DNA of 12,411 nt. Origin: Phycisphaerales bacterium UBA1926. Lineage in GTDB: Bacteria; Planctomycetota; Phycisphaerae; Phycisphaerales; UBA1924. The stretch's first letter is position 1. The number at the start of each line of letters is the position of its first letter. Location: contig DDFO01000022.1 of assembly GCA_002337215.1 (NCBI GenBank), positions 227,787 to 240,197 on the forward strand. Direction: 5' to 3'. Positions 1 through 7,564 of this stretch are shown one piece after another. The translations under genes and the position numbers were made by a program. The notes under the pieces were generated by a model that saw only the letters and a list, made by a program, of their open reading frames with translations, made no database searches and had not been told where the DNA came from.

Positions 1-2
1 AA

Positions 3-1625
3 GACTCGGCCGATGCCGACGGATCGGGTGAATCGGGCACGCGTCGTTCCCGGCCGGGCTGGGTGCTGCTGCACCTGCCGCCGCGCGAAGCATCGCTGTT
101 CGGCGGTGTGCCCGGTCTGGGCCACCGGAGCCGGTTCCTCGAAGACGCCCCGATCGGGCTCGCGGCATCGGGCCGGGATGTCTTTTTGCTCTTTGACGGC
201 CGGGCCGCAGACCCTCGATCGGGTGGCCCCCAGTCGGACGAGATCCCTTCGGGCGAGACGGGAGCCGGGGAGACCGGCTCACGGCGGTACAGCGTCCGAT
301 CGATCACGGCGTGGCCGACCGCGGTGTCCGGGAACTGGGCAGATCGCCCCGCGGGGCGGATGGAATCGCTGGCACCGCTGGTCGTTTCGGGTGACGTGAT
401 CGGCTTTGCCGGAACGGAGGCCGGGCCGGCCGCGCTTGTGCGCGCGGGCGCGTCGCTCGCGATCGCCCGGTACAGGGACGGCGCGTGGCGGATCGACGAC
501 CTCCCGGACGCGGGCCTGCTCGCCGGGGACGCGGTGCCCGCGCTGGTCGCGTCGCCCCGTCGCCTTGCGGTCGTCGGGCGCTCGGCGGTGCTCATCGAAT
601 CTCGTGAGTCTCATGATGGGAATCCCGGCGGCCCTCGATGGACGCGTCGCGAGATCCAGGCATCACCGGGCGAGCGCGCGCTGGGGCTCGTCGGCGATCG
701 GCTGGTCACCTGGCTCCCGGGCGCATCGGCGGACGCTCCGGTCTCGATCGAACTGGTCGGTGAGGATCGGCGCGAGCCGCTCGCCTTGGTTGAGATTCCA
801 GGGCAGGCGGAATTCGTAGGGGCGGTCGTGTTCCCCGATGCGAACGGACGGCTGATCGTTGCGGTGGGGCGTGCCGACGCGTCGGCGGAGGATCCGGGCG
901 GGCGCGCGACGGCGAGCGCGATCCGGTACGCCTTGATCGAGATCTCGCTCTCGACGGGGGACGTGCTCTACAACGGCCCGGTGGACCGCGTGGCGCCCGT
1001 GTCGCGCGAGGAATTTCTGCTCCTCGCGGCGAGCATGATCGTGATGATGGTCGTCTCGCTGGTCATCGTGCTCCGCCCGGTTCCGGGTGAGTCGGAGTTG
1101 ACGCTTCCTGCTGGGTGTGCGCTCGCGTCGCCTGGCCGGCGGTTCGCGGCGACGGTGCTCGATCTCGCGCTGTGCACAATGATCGTTTCGCGGGTCAGTG
1201 GGGTGCCGTTCTCCGAGATCGTCGGGCTCGAGGTCCTGATCGCGACCGACAAATCATGGCTCACGTTGCCCGGCGTGCTCGCGCTGGGGCTGGTGTACGC
1301 GACGCTGACCGAGACGGTCTTCGCCGGGACGTTCGGCAAGCTCCTGCTGGGGTGCCGGGTCGTGCGCGCGTCGCGCGACGGTGGTTCGGCGAGGCGGGCC
1401 GGGTTCGTGCGCACGCTGGCGCGGAATGCTGTGAAGTGGGTCCTGCCCCCCGCAGCGAGTCTTGCGCTGATCGAGCCGACGGGTCGGCACCGGGGCGATT
1501 TCCTGGCAGGCGTGCTCGTCGTTGTGCCGCTCGCCGACGGGAATGGCGGGCCTGAGGATCGGGAAGAACGGTCTTCGGATGAGGCCGGGATCGACGATCC
1601 GGCGGACGCATCGGACGACAACTGA
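3..1625 (+). CDS. RDD-family integral membrane protein, 5'-truncated by the window edge
   Basis: The reading frame is open from the first complete codon at position 3 to the TGA at 1623-1625. The GTG at 63 has no convincing ribosome binding site, so the true start probably lies before the window and about 540 residues are visible. Roughly the first 1000 bases encode a soluble-looking, beta-rich region (many short hydrophobic stretches split by Gly/Asp/Arg) that I do not recognise. A hydrophobic segment follows (about 1008-1080, FLLLAASMIVMMVVSLVIVL). Next is an RDD domain (about 1110-1540): the Arg/Asp signature (GRRFAATVLDLAL), two further hydrophobic helices, the typical FGKLLLGCRVVR stretch, and a late Asp in HRGDFLAG. 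The tail is acidic and hydrophilic. RDD proteins are poorly characterised membrane proteins, some linked to transport. Nothing ties this one to motility. The RDD assignment is firm; the function is unknown. Confidence 0.8.
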   Translation, partial: DSADADGSGESGTRRSRPGWVLLHLPPREASLFGGVPGLGHRSRFLEDAPIGLAASGRDVFLLFDGRAADPRSGGPQSDEIPSGETGAGETGSRRYSVRSITAWPTAVSGNWADRPAGRMESLAPLVVSGDVIGFAGTEAGPAALVRAGASLAIARYRDGAWRIDDLPDAGLLAGDAVPALVASPRRLAVVGRSAVLIESRESHDGNPGGPRWTRREIQASPGERALGLVGDRLVTWLPGASADAPVSIELVGEDRREPLALVEIPGQAEFVGAVVFPDANGRLIVAVGRADASAEDPGGRATASAIRYALIEISLSTGDVLYNGPVDRVAPVSREEFLLLAASMIVMMVVSLVIVLRPVPGESELTLPAGCALASPGRRFAATVLDLALCTMIVSRVSGVPFSEIVGLEVLIATDKSWLTLPGVLALGLVYATLTETVFAGTFGKLLLGCRVVRASRDGGSARRAGFVRTLARNAVKWVLPPAASLALIEPTGRHRGDFLAGVLVVVPLADGNGGPEDREERSSDEAGIDDPADASDDN

Positions 1626-1827
1626 GCGGAAGTGATGGCCGAGCGGAATCGGAAATTCTTGCGCGGTGGTTGCAGTTTCGACGCCCCGGCTCCCGATAGA
1701 CCCTGTGCGATCGGGCGGAGGATCCGTCCCGTGATCCGTGTGGCGGTTGGTGCGGCGATCGAGCCAAGCCGGCGCGACAGACCCGGCGATGTGGTCGCTG
1801 GGTGATCGAACATGGAAAGGTGCGCCG
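1626..1827. other. Intergenic gap between the RDD and TPR genes
   Basis: These 202 bases hold no convincing gene, terminator or RNA. The frame of the downstream TPR gene is open back to a GTG at 1738 and an ATG at 1789, but neither has a Shine-Dalgarno sequence, while the TTG at 1828 does. A promoter for the TPR gene is expected here. I see only weak candidates, such as TTGCAG at 1670-1675 with no good -10 partner. Confidence 0.4.
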
Positions 1828-4374
1828 TTGGAAACGGCCGACAACACACCGCCGGAAGCCCCCCAGACCGAGGGGGAGTCGGCGCCGGTCGAACCGGCGA
1901 CGGATGTTGTTGCGTCCGAATCCGGCCCGCCCCTGACCCGTTGGCGAGAGATCTGGCCCGTCCCCCTGCTGGGCGTGGGCGCGGCGTTGCTCGCGGCGGG
2001 TGTCTACATGGCGATGTCAACGGCTCCTGACCCGGTGTTCGCACCGGCGTTCGAGGACGCGTCGCGGCTGATCGACGCCGGGGCGTACGACGAGGCGATC
2101 GACGAGTTGAACAGTCGGGTGTATCCCTACATGGGTCGGCCCGAGTTGAACCGGGATGCGGAAGCGCGGTACCGGGTGCTGCTGGCGCGCGCTCTCTTTG
2201 GTGGGCAGCAGGGGTTGGAGTTCCCGCAGCCGATCAACGACGAGAACATTGTCGATCAGTATCGCAAGGCCGAGGAGTTGCAGGGCGGGCTCGAGGCGAA
2301 GGACGTCGAACGGCTCGCGCGGACGCTGATCAACCGGGGCGAGTTCGACGAGGCGATTGCGGTCGCCGAGGGGCTCGAGAACCCGGCGGTGACGGCGGAT
2401 CTGTACCGCCTCGTGATCGACGCGGTGCGCTCGCGGGCGCGGCCGGACTTCGCGGGCTTGCTGCGCAAGATCGATACGTATCTCGGGCTTCCGGGGCTGG
2501 ACGAGTCCGATCGGGTGTGGGGCCTGTCGCGGCGGGCCGATGCACAGATCGAGCTTGGATACACGGGTGAGGCGATCAACAGCCTGCTGCGGGAACTTCC
2601 GTTGCTTGTCGGCCGCGACATCCCGGGCGTGGGCGAGTTGTATGCGTTGCTGGGGCGCGGGTATCTCGAGAGCGGGGCGCCGCGGGAGGCGATCAAGGAA
2701 CTCAGGCGCGCCGACACCGACGCGATGCTCCCTCCTGGCGATCCGGCGCGACCGCTCGCGCGGCTGTACCTCGCGAAGGCGACCGAGGAATCCGCGGTTG
2801 ACGATGAGGCGTTGCGGAACGCGCGGGATCTGTATGAGACCGTCGCCGGGGGCGTCGCTCCCGCGCCGGTTCGGCTTGCGGCCCGATTCGGGCTTGCGCG
2901 GACAGAGGCGGCGCTCGACGACCATCCGGCGGCGTTCGAGGCGTTTGATGCGCTTGTCGATTCGATGCGTGAGCGTGGTGCCCCGGCGCGGCCGGACGCG
3001 GAGACGGTCGCGGAATCGCTGAATGAGATCGCCGTTCGGCAGGAATCGGCATGGCTCGCGGGCGGGGATGTGACGGCGGTGGGGCTGATGCGTCGGTATG
3101 CCGAGGTCGCGGCCGGGCTGTTCACGGTCGAGTCGATGCCGACGGTGTTGCTCGACACGCTGAGCCGGGCGTACGAGGCCTCGGCGCGTGCGGACCTTGG
3201 GTTTGCGCCGGAGACAACCGGCGAGCGGATCGGGCTCGAAGAGCTGCGCTCGTTCGATCCCTCGACGCTGCGTCAGGCGAAGCGTCGGTTGATCCAGGCG
3301 GCGAGCTACGCGCGTCTGCACGCCGACAGGTTCGTGATCGACAACTACGAGACGTACGCCGATTCGCTGTGGCGCAGCGCGATGCTGAGCGACGCGGCGG
3401 GCGACCGATCGGAGGCGATCGCGGGGCTGGCGCTGTTCGCCGAGACGGTGCAGAATGATGCGAGGCAGCCGGAGGCGAGGTTCCGTCTGGGTCAGCTGTT
3501 CCAGGCCCGCGGGGAGTACAAGTCGGCGGCGGGGTACTACGAGAGCCTGATCGATGACGTGCGATCCGGCGATGCGGGGTCGGCCGGGCGGTGGGCGGAC
3601 CAGAGCTTCGTGCCGCTGGCGCAGTGCTACATCGCGGATGTGGACGAGACAAACGATGACGCGGCGGTCCGGCTGCTCGAGCAGTCGATCGACGGGACGC
3701 GGGGCGGCCCGGATCGGCCTGAGTTCCGGCAAGCCGTGATCGAGTTGGGCAACCTCGCGATGCGCCGCGGTCGGTACGCCGATGCGATCGAGCGGTACGA
3801 AGAGGCGGTCGCACGGGACGATTCGGGGGAGCCGATGATCCCCGTCCGGTATCGGCTGGCGGACGCGTTGCGGCTGCTGGCCGAGGATATCGGCGGACGG
3901 CTCGACGAGCCTTTGAGCGACCGGGAACGCGGCATCCTCGTGGGCGAGCGGGCGTCGCACCTTCGGAACGCGATCGAGCATTTCTCTGTGGTGCGCGACG
4001 CGTTGGGGCGTGCGGATCCGCGCGAGCTGACCGAGCTCGAGTCGGTGTATCTCCGCAACGCGCACTTCTATCTGGGTGATTGCGCGTTCGACCTCGGGCA
4101 GTATCGCGAGGCGATCGATTTCTATGACCGGGCGAAGGCCCGGTACGGGAGCGACCCGGTCGTGCTCGTCGCGTTGATCCAGACGGTGAACGCGTACCTC
4201 GAGCTCGGGGACATGGCGAGCGCACGGACGGCGAATGACCGCGCGAAGGCGTACTACCAGACGCTCCCCGACTCGGTGTGGGACGACCCCAACCTCCCGA
4301 TGAGCCGGCGGGAATGGGAGCGTTGGCTGGACGCGAACACGCGGCTGGTGACGGGGTACGCGCAGGGCGGCTGA
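1828..4374 (+). CDS. Large membrane-anchored tetratricopeptide-repeat protein
   Basis: From TTG 1828 this is an 848-residue protein. The start is chosen because GGAAAGG (1814-1820) sits 7 bases upstream, whereas the in-frame GTG 1738 and ATG 1789 lack a ribosome binding site and would add an atypical leader. A short acidic, Pro-rich cytoplasmic segment precedes one transmembrane helix (about residues 42-64, WPVPLLGVGAALLAAGVYM). The rest is helical and likely outside the inner membrane. TPR-like helix pairs are clear at about 77-105, 159-190, 270-300, 352-380, 550-578 (LGQLFQARGEYKSAAGYY), 636-663 (LGNLAMRRGRYADAIERY), 744-776 (LGDCAFDLGQYREAIDFY) and 780-815, with more degenerate ones between. 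TPR arrays are protein-binding scaffolds, and the partner cannot be read from sequence. It ends 50 bases before the flgN-like gene, so co-transcription and a cell-envelope or motility role are possible but unproven. Confidence 0.85.
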   Translation: METADNTPPEAPQTEGESAPVEPATDVVASESGPPLTRWREIWPVPLLGVGAALLAAGVYMAMSTAPDPVFAPAFEDASRLIDAGAYDEAIDELNSRVYPYMGRPELNRDAEARYRVLLARALFGGQQGLEFPQPINDENIVDQYRKAEELQGGLEAKDVERLARTLINRGEFDEAIAVAEGLENPAVTADLYRLVIDAVRSRARPDFAGLLRKIDTYLGLPGLDESDRVWGLSRRADAQIELGYTGEAINSLLRELPLLVGRDIPGVGELYALLGRGYLESGAPREAIKELRRADTDAMLPPGDPARPLARLYLAKATEESAVDDEALRNARDLYETVAGGVAPAPVRLAARFGLARTEAALDDHPAAFEAFDALVDSMRERGAPARPDAETVAESLNEIAVRQESAWLAGGDVTAVGLMRRYAEVAAGLFTVESMPTVLLDTLSRAYEASARADLGFAPETTGERIGLEELRSFDPSTLRQAKRRLIQAASYARLHADRFVIDNYETYADSLWRSAMLSDAAGDRSEAIAGLALFAETVQNDARQPEARFRLGQLFQARGEYKSAAGYYESLIDDVRSGDAGSAGRWADQSFVPLAQCYIADVDETNDDAAVRLLEQSIDGTRGGPDRPEFRQAVIELGNLAMRRGRYADAIERYEEAVARDDSGEPMIPVRYRLADALRLLAEDIGGRLDEPLSDRERGILVGERASHLRNAIEHFSVVRDALGRADPRELTELESVYLRNAHFYLGDCAFDLGQYREAIDFYDRAKARYGSDPVVLVALIQTVNAYLELGDMASARTANDRAKAYYQTLPDSVWDDPNLPMSRREWERWLDANTRLVTGYAQGG

Positions 4375-4424
4375 GTTTTCTGGGATCGATACGACCGGCA
4401 GGACGCCGGGGAAGGCTGGTCAGG

Positions 4425-4940
4425 ATGACCAATCAGCAGGGATCTGGGGCCGGGTCTCGGATCGGTGACGCGGACAGGCTCGTGGCGACGCTCGGCGAGC
4501 GGTGGCACGAGAGCCTCGATGCGATCGTCGGGGCGCAGCTGGAGCAGTACGGCTCGCTCGACGCGCTCAGCGAGCGGCAGCGGGCGTACATCGAGGCGGG
4601 CGATACGGATCGTCTCATGGGGCTTCTGGGCGAGCGGACGGCGATGATCGAATCGATCGCCGAGTCGGCTCGGAAGTTCACGCCGTACGTCGAGGTGTGG
4701 TCGGAGGTCGAGTCGGCGCTCCCCGAGGCGGCGCTGCGGGACGTGCAGCGACGGCTGGACGCGATCTCGGCCCTGGCCGAGTCGATCGCGAACCGGGACG
4801 CGGCGGACTCAGCGTTGATCGAGAAAAACAAGGACGCGATCGCCGACAAGCTGTCCGGCGTGAACAAGAGCAAGCAAGCCGCCCGTGCGTACGCCGGCCC
4901 TCGCAAGAGCGGGGCTCGGTATCAGGATCGGGAGGCCTGA
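4425..4940 (+). CDS. flgN: FlgN-like flagellar export chaperone
   Basis: This 171-residue, almost entirely helical, charged protein has no signal peptide or membrane segment. The start is ATG 4425, with GGGGAAGG at 4408-4415 about 9 bases upstream. A longer in-frame start at 4278 would overlap the TPR gene by about 100 bases and is rejected. Size and texture fit FlgN/FliT-type chaperones: long amphipathic helices, a central stretch (YIEAGDTDRLMGLLGERTAM) like the FlgN pattern of an acidic turn followed by a Leu-rich helix, and a basic Lys/Arg tail (NKSKQAARAYAGPRKSG). FlgN chaperones keep hook-associated proteins FlgK and FlgL export-competent in the cytoplasm. The gene sits 2 bases upstream of the flagellar-type kinase and shares an operon with it, which supports the call. 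The family is divergent, so a generic coiled-coil protein remains possible. Confidence 0.65.
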   Translation: MTNQQGSGAGSRIGDADRLVATLGERWHESLDAIVGAQLEQYGSLDALSERQRAYIEAGDTDRLMGLLGERTAMIESIAESARKFTPYVEVWSEVESALPEAALRDVQRRLDAISALAESIANRDAADSALIEKNKDAIADKLSGVNKSKQAARAYAGPRKSGARYQDREA

Positions 4941-4942
4941 GG

Positions 4943-6010
4943 ATGGGTGACGCCGCGGAGATGATGGTCGGTTCGGCGGTTGAAGTAACGGCGCCTGTCG
5001 CGGTGCCTGTCGCGGCGCCCGACGCGCGCGACGCGATAGACACGCCGTCGTCGGCGGTGACGGCGGGTGATCTCGCGGAGTTGATGTCCTCGTTCAACGA
5101 GGTGACCCGGCGGCTCGAGGCGACGCACACCGTTCTGCGCGGCGAGGTGAGCCGGCTGACGCAGGAACTCGGCGAGGCGAACGCCCGGCTTCGGCGATCG
5201 GAGCGGCTCGCGGAGCTTGGGCAGATGGCAGCGGGGATCGCTCACGAGATCCGCAACCCGCTCGGCTCGATCAGCCTGTACAGCGAGATGCTGACCGAAG
5301 ACCTGCGCGGGCTCGAAGCCGAAGAGTCGGCGGAGACGGCGCGGAAGATCGGATCGTCGGTTCGGCGGCTGGACGCGATCGTGCGCGATGTGCTCGATTT
5401 CGCGCGTGATCTGGTAATCCGGCCCGAGGCGATCGACGCGGGGGACCTGCTCGCCGCGGCGGTCGAGTCACCCAGATTTGATCAGCAGTTCAGCGCCCAC
5501 AATAGCGCGGGACCTGACGCGGCGATCACGGTCGAGCCTGGTGCAGAATCTGTCTACTGCGACTCGTCGCTGGGTTTGCAGGCGTTGCTGAACATCGTGG
5601 AGAACGCGCGGCAGGCGAATCTCTCGGGTCCTGCCGGTGCGTCATCAGTGATCGAGGTATTCGCGAAGCCTTGCCGTGTGCGCACGAGCCCGGACGAGTC
5701 GGTTCCGGGTGTCGCGGTTGGTGTTCGTGATCGCGGTCCGGGGATCGAGCCGGGCGTGATCGAGCGGATGTTCAACCCGTTCTTTACGACGCGGGAGACG
5801 GGAACCGGCCTTGGGCTGGCGATCGTGCACCGGATCGTGGACGCGCACGACGGGAGCGTGGTCGTGCGGAACAACACCGAGTCGGGTGAGCCGGACGGTC
5901 GTTCGGGCGTCACGGTGGAGTTGCGTTTTCCGTCGGTACGGGTCGGCGGGTCGGCGGGTGAGTTTTCGGTTGGTTCGGTTGGTGATCCAGGAACGGAGCG
6001 GCAGGCATGA
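4943..6010 (+). CDS. Cytoplasmic sensor histidine kinase, FlrB/FleS/FlgS-like
   Basis: This is a 355-residue kinase. ATG 4943 has a perfect GGGAGG (4930-4935) 7 bases upstream and lies 2 bases after the flgN-like stop. The frame is open further upstream, but that part is a shadow of flgN. There is no transmembrane helix and no recognisable PAS or GAF domain. An Ala/Val/Pro-rich N-terminus (about 10-40) leads into a coiled coil (about 45-92). The dimerisation/phosphoacceptor helix follows, with H-box AHEIRNPLGSI and His101 as the likely phosphorylated residue. The ATPase part has an N-box (Asn217 and Asn221, NIVENARQA), G1 box DRGPG (263-267), F-box MFNPFFTT (276-283) and G2 box GTGLG (287-291), so it should be active. 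The architecture fits the soluble kinases that feed sigma-54 flagellar activators. Its stop overlaps the regulator start. The input signal is unknown; FlgS-type kinases respond to the export apparatus and MS ring. Confidence 0.88.
   Translation: MGDAAEMMVGSAVEVTAPVAVPVAAPDARDAIDTPSSAVTAGDLAELMSSFNEVTRRLEATHTVLRGEVSRLTQELGEANARLRRSERLAELGQMAAGIAHEIRNPLGSISLYSEMLTEDLRGLEAEESAETARKIGSSVRRLDAIVRDVLDFARDLVIRPEAIDAGDLLAAAVESPRFDQQFSAHNSAGPDAAITVEPGAESVYCDSSLGLQALLNIVENARQANLSGPAGASSVIEVFAKPCRVRTSPDESVPGVAVGVRDRGPGIEPGVIERMFNPFFTTRETGTGLGLAIVHRIVDAHDGSVVVRNNTESGEPDGRSGVTVELRFPSVRVGGSAGEFSVGSVGDPGTERQA
4991..5026 (+). repeat. Short imperfect 12-bp tandem repeat in the kinase N-terminus
   Basis: Two near-identical in-frame 12-base units (GCGCCTGTCGCG at 4991-5002, GTGCCTGTCGCG at 5003-5014) are followed by a diverged third (5015-5026). 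They encode APVA, VPVA and APDA. The unit is a whole number of codons, so copy-number change would lengthen the disordered N-terminal linker without a frameshift. It is probably slippage in a low-complexity region. Confidence 0.7.
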
Positions 6011-7509
6011 GCACAGTTCTCGTGGTCGATGACAAAGAAATGATGCGCGACAGCGTGGCTCAGACCCTCCGGAGGGCGGGGTTCGAGGTAACCACGGCGA
6101 CGGACGGGCGGTCGGCGCTCGAGACCATCGCACGGGCCCGCCCCGACGCGGTGGTGACGGACCTCAAGATGCCCGGGATGACGGGGATCGAGCTTGTCGA
6201 GAAGATCCAGGAGATCGACGACGCGCTGCCGACGGTTGTGATGACTGCGTTCGGGACGATCCAGACCGCGGTCGAGGCGATGAAGCGCGGGGCGTTTGAT
6301 TTCGTCACCAAGCCGTTCGAGGGCGATGAGCTGATCATCACCGTGAAGCGGGGCCTCAGGGCGGCGAGCATGGCGCGGGAGAACGCGGTGCTTCGTGCGA
6401 GCGCGGCGACGCCGGTCTCGGCGGGAGACGGGCTCGACCGTCTGATCGGCGATTCGCTCGCGATGCAGGAAGTCCGGTCTCAGATCGAGGCGGTCGCGTC
6501 GAGCCAGGGCAGCGTGCTGATCACCGGTGAGAGCGGGACGGGCAAGGAGGTCGTCGCGCGGGCGATCCACGAGGTGAGCCCCCGATCGTCGGGCGCGTTC
6601 CTTGCCGTGAACTGCGCGGCGCTGAGCGAGAGCCTGCTCGAAAGCGAGCTCTTCGGGCACGAGCGCGGGGCGTTCACCGGGGCAGATAAGCTGCGGAAGG
6701 GCCGGTTTGAGCTCGCGGACCGCGGGACGTTGCTGCTCGACGAAGTCAGCGAGGTGAGCCCCCATATCCAGGCGAAGCTGCTGAGGGTGCTCCAGGAGCG
6801 GGCGTTCGAGCGGGTGGGATCCAGCCTGACGATCGGGGTTGATGTCCGCGTTGTCGCGACGAGCAACCGCGATCTGCAGCAGTCGATCGACGGGGGCGAT
6901 TTCCGGGGCGATCTTTACTACCGCCTCAACGTGCTGCCGATCCACCTGCCACCCCTGCGAGAGCGGGCCGGCGATGTTCGGTTGCTGGCGTCGCACTTCG
7001 TGGCGGCGTGCTGCCGTCGTGAGGGGCGCGAGACGCTGGCGTGGACGGACGAGGCGATGGACCTGATGAGCGGGTACGCGTGGCCGGGCAACGTTCGCGA
7101 GCTGCAGAACATCTGCGAGCGGGCGGTGGTGATCTCGGTGGCTCGCGGGGCCGAGCGGATCGAGGCACCGATGGTCGAGCCCTGGCTGCGCTCGGTGAAT
7201 CGGACCGGGCGCACGGGCGGGACCCTGCAGGGCGCCACACACGTGGCGGTTTCGTTCGACGCCGCGGAAGTCAAGCCGGGTGGTTTCTCGGGTCGTGATT
7301 TCGCGAACGGAACGGGTTCGGCTGGAGTCGGGTCGAACGGCGAGATCCGGCCTTTGTGTGACATCGAGCGCGAGACGATCGTGCACACGCTTGAGCATTT
7401 CCACGGGCACCGTCAGAAGACCGCGAAGGCGCTGGGCATCGGCGTGCGCACGCTTGGGCTCAAACTCAAGAAGTGGAAGGAAGAAGAACTGGTGCCGGCG
7501 ACGCTCTGA
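6007..7509 (+). CDS. NtrC-family sigma-54-dependent response regulator, FlrC/FleR/FlgR-like
   Basis: This 500-residue protein has all three NtrC-type domains. The N-terminal receiver has the acidic pair Asp8/Asp9, phosphoacceptor Asp52 (VVTDLKMPGM), Thr80 and Lys102. The AAA+ domain (about 146-380) has Walker A GESGTGKE (174-181), an intact GAFTGA sigma-54 contact loop (221-226), Walker B LLLDE (242-246), Arg-finger region FRGDLYYRL (Arg300, Arg306) and sensor II WPGNVREL (359-366). A Gly/Ser-rich linker of about 50 residues precedes a C-terminal Fis-type helix-turn-helix (about 469-490). It should be a phosphorylation-controlled ATPase that opens sigma-54 promoters from an enhancer. The ATG overlaps the kinase stop as ATGA, implying translational coupling and a cognate pair. 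Position directly before flgB and two sigma-54-like sites downstream point to flagellar control. Which of flrC, fleR or flgR is the nearest relative cannot be decided by eye. Confidence 0.93.
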   Translation: MSTVLVVDDKEMMRDSVAQTLRRAGFEVTTATDGRSALETIARARPDAVVTDLKMPGMTGIELVEKIQEIDDALPTVVMTAFGTIQTAVEAMKRGAFDFVTKPFEGDELIITVKRGLRAASMARENAVLRASAATPVSAGDGLDRLIGDSLAMQEVRSQIEAVASSQGSVLITGESGTGKEVVARAIHEVSPRSSGAFLAVNCAALSESLLESELFGHERGAFTGADKLRKGRFELADRGTLLLDEVSEVSPHIQAKLLRVLQERAFERVGSSLTIGVDVRVVATSNRDLQQSIDGGDFRGDLYYRLNVLPIHLPPLRERAGDVRLLASHFVAACCRREGRETLAWTDEAMDLMSGYAWPGNVRELQNICERAVVISVARGAERIEAPMVEPWLRSVNRTGRTGGTLQGATHVAVSFDAAEVKPGGFSGRDFANGTGSAGVGSNGEIRPLCDIERETIVHTLEHFHGHRQKTAKALGIGVRTLGLKLKKWKEEELVPATL

Positions 7510-7535
7510 TTCACACGGGCGTGCGTCGGTTCGAG

Positions 7536-7550
7536 TGGCAAGGTGTTTGC
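7536..7550 (+). promoter_or_regulatory. Candidate sigma-54 (-24/-12) promoter upstream of flgB
   Basis: The sequence TGGCAAGGTGTTTGC matches the sigma-54 consensus TGGCACG-N4-TTGC at 10 of 11 defined positions, with the invariant GG (7537-7538) and GC (7549-7550) exactly 10 bases apart. It lies in the 55-base gap between the sigma-54 activator gene and flgB. The predicted transcription start is near 7562, only about 3 bases before the flgB ATG. The flgB Shine-Dalgarno (AGGA 7553-7556) would then be absent from this transcript, so either translation is leaderless or the start lies slightly elsewhere. This is the main reason for caution. Confidence 0.6.
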
Positions 7551-7564
7551 GTAGGACTCTGACG

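Noticed and set aside
1671..1699. Possible sigma-28 (FliA) promoter: GCAGTTT followed by CCCGATAG before the TPR gene
   Set aside because: The two halves are separated by 13 bases rather than about 11, and the -35 half is a poor match.
2017..4065. Minus-strand open frame of 682 codons opposite the TPR gene
   Set aside because: The composition is typical of a shadow frame, and the plus strand shows repeated TPR motifs throughout.
4502..4942. Upstream extension of the kinase frame, starting inside the flgN-like gene
   Set aside because: The extra translation is Arg/Gly-rich shadow sequence, and ATG 4943 has a perfect ribosome binding site.
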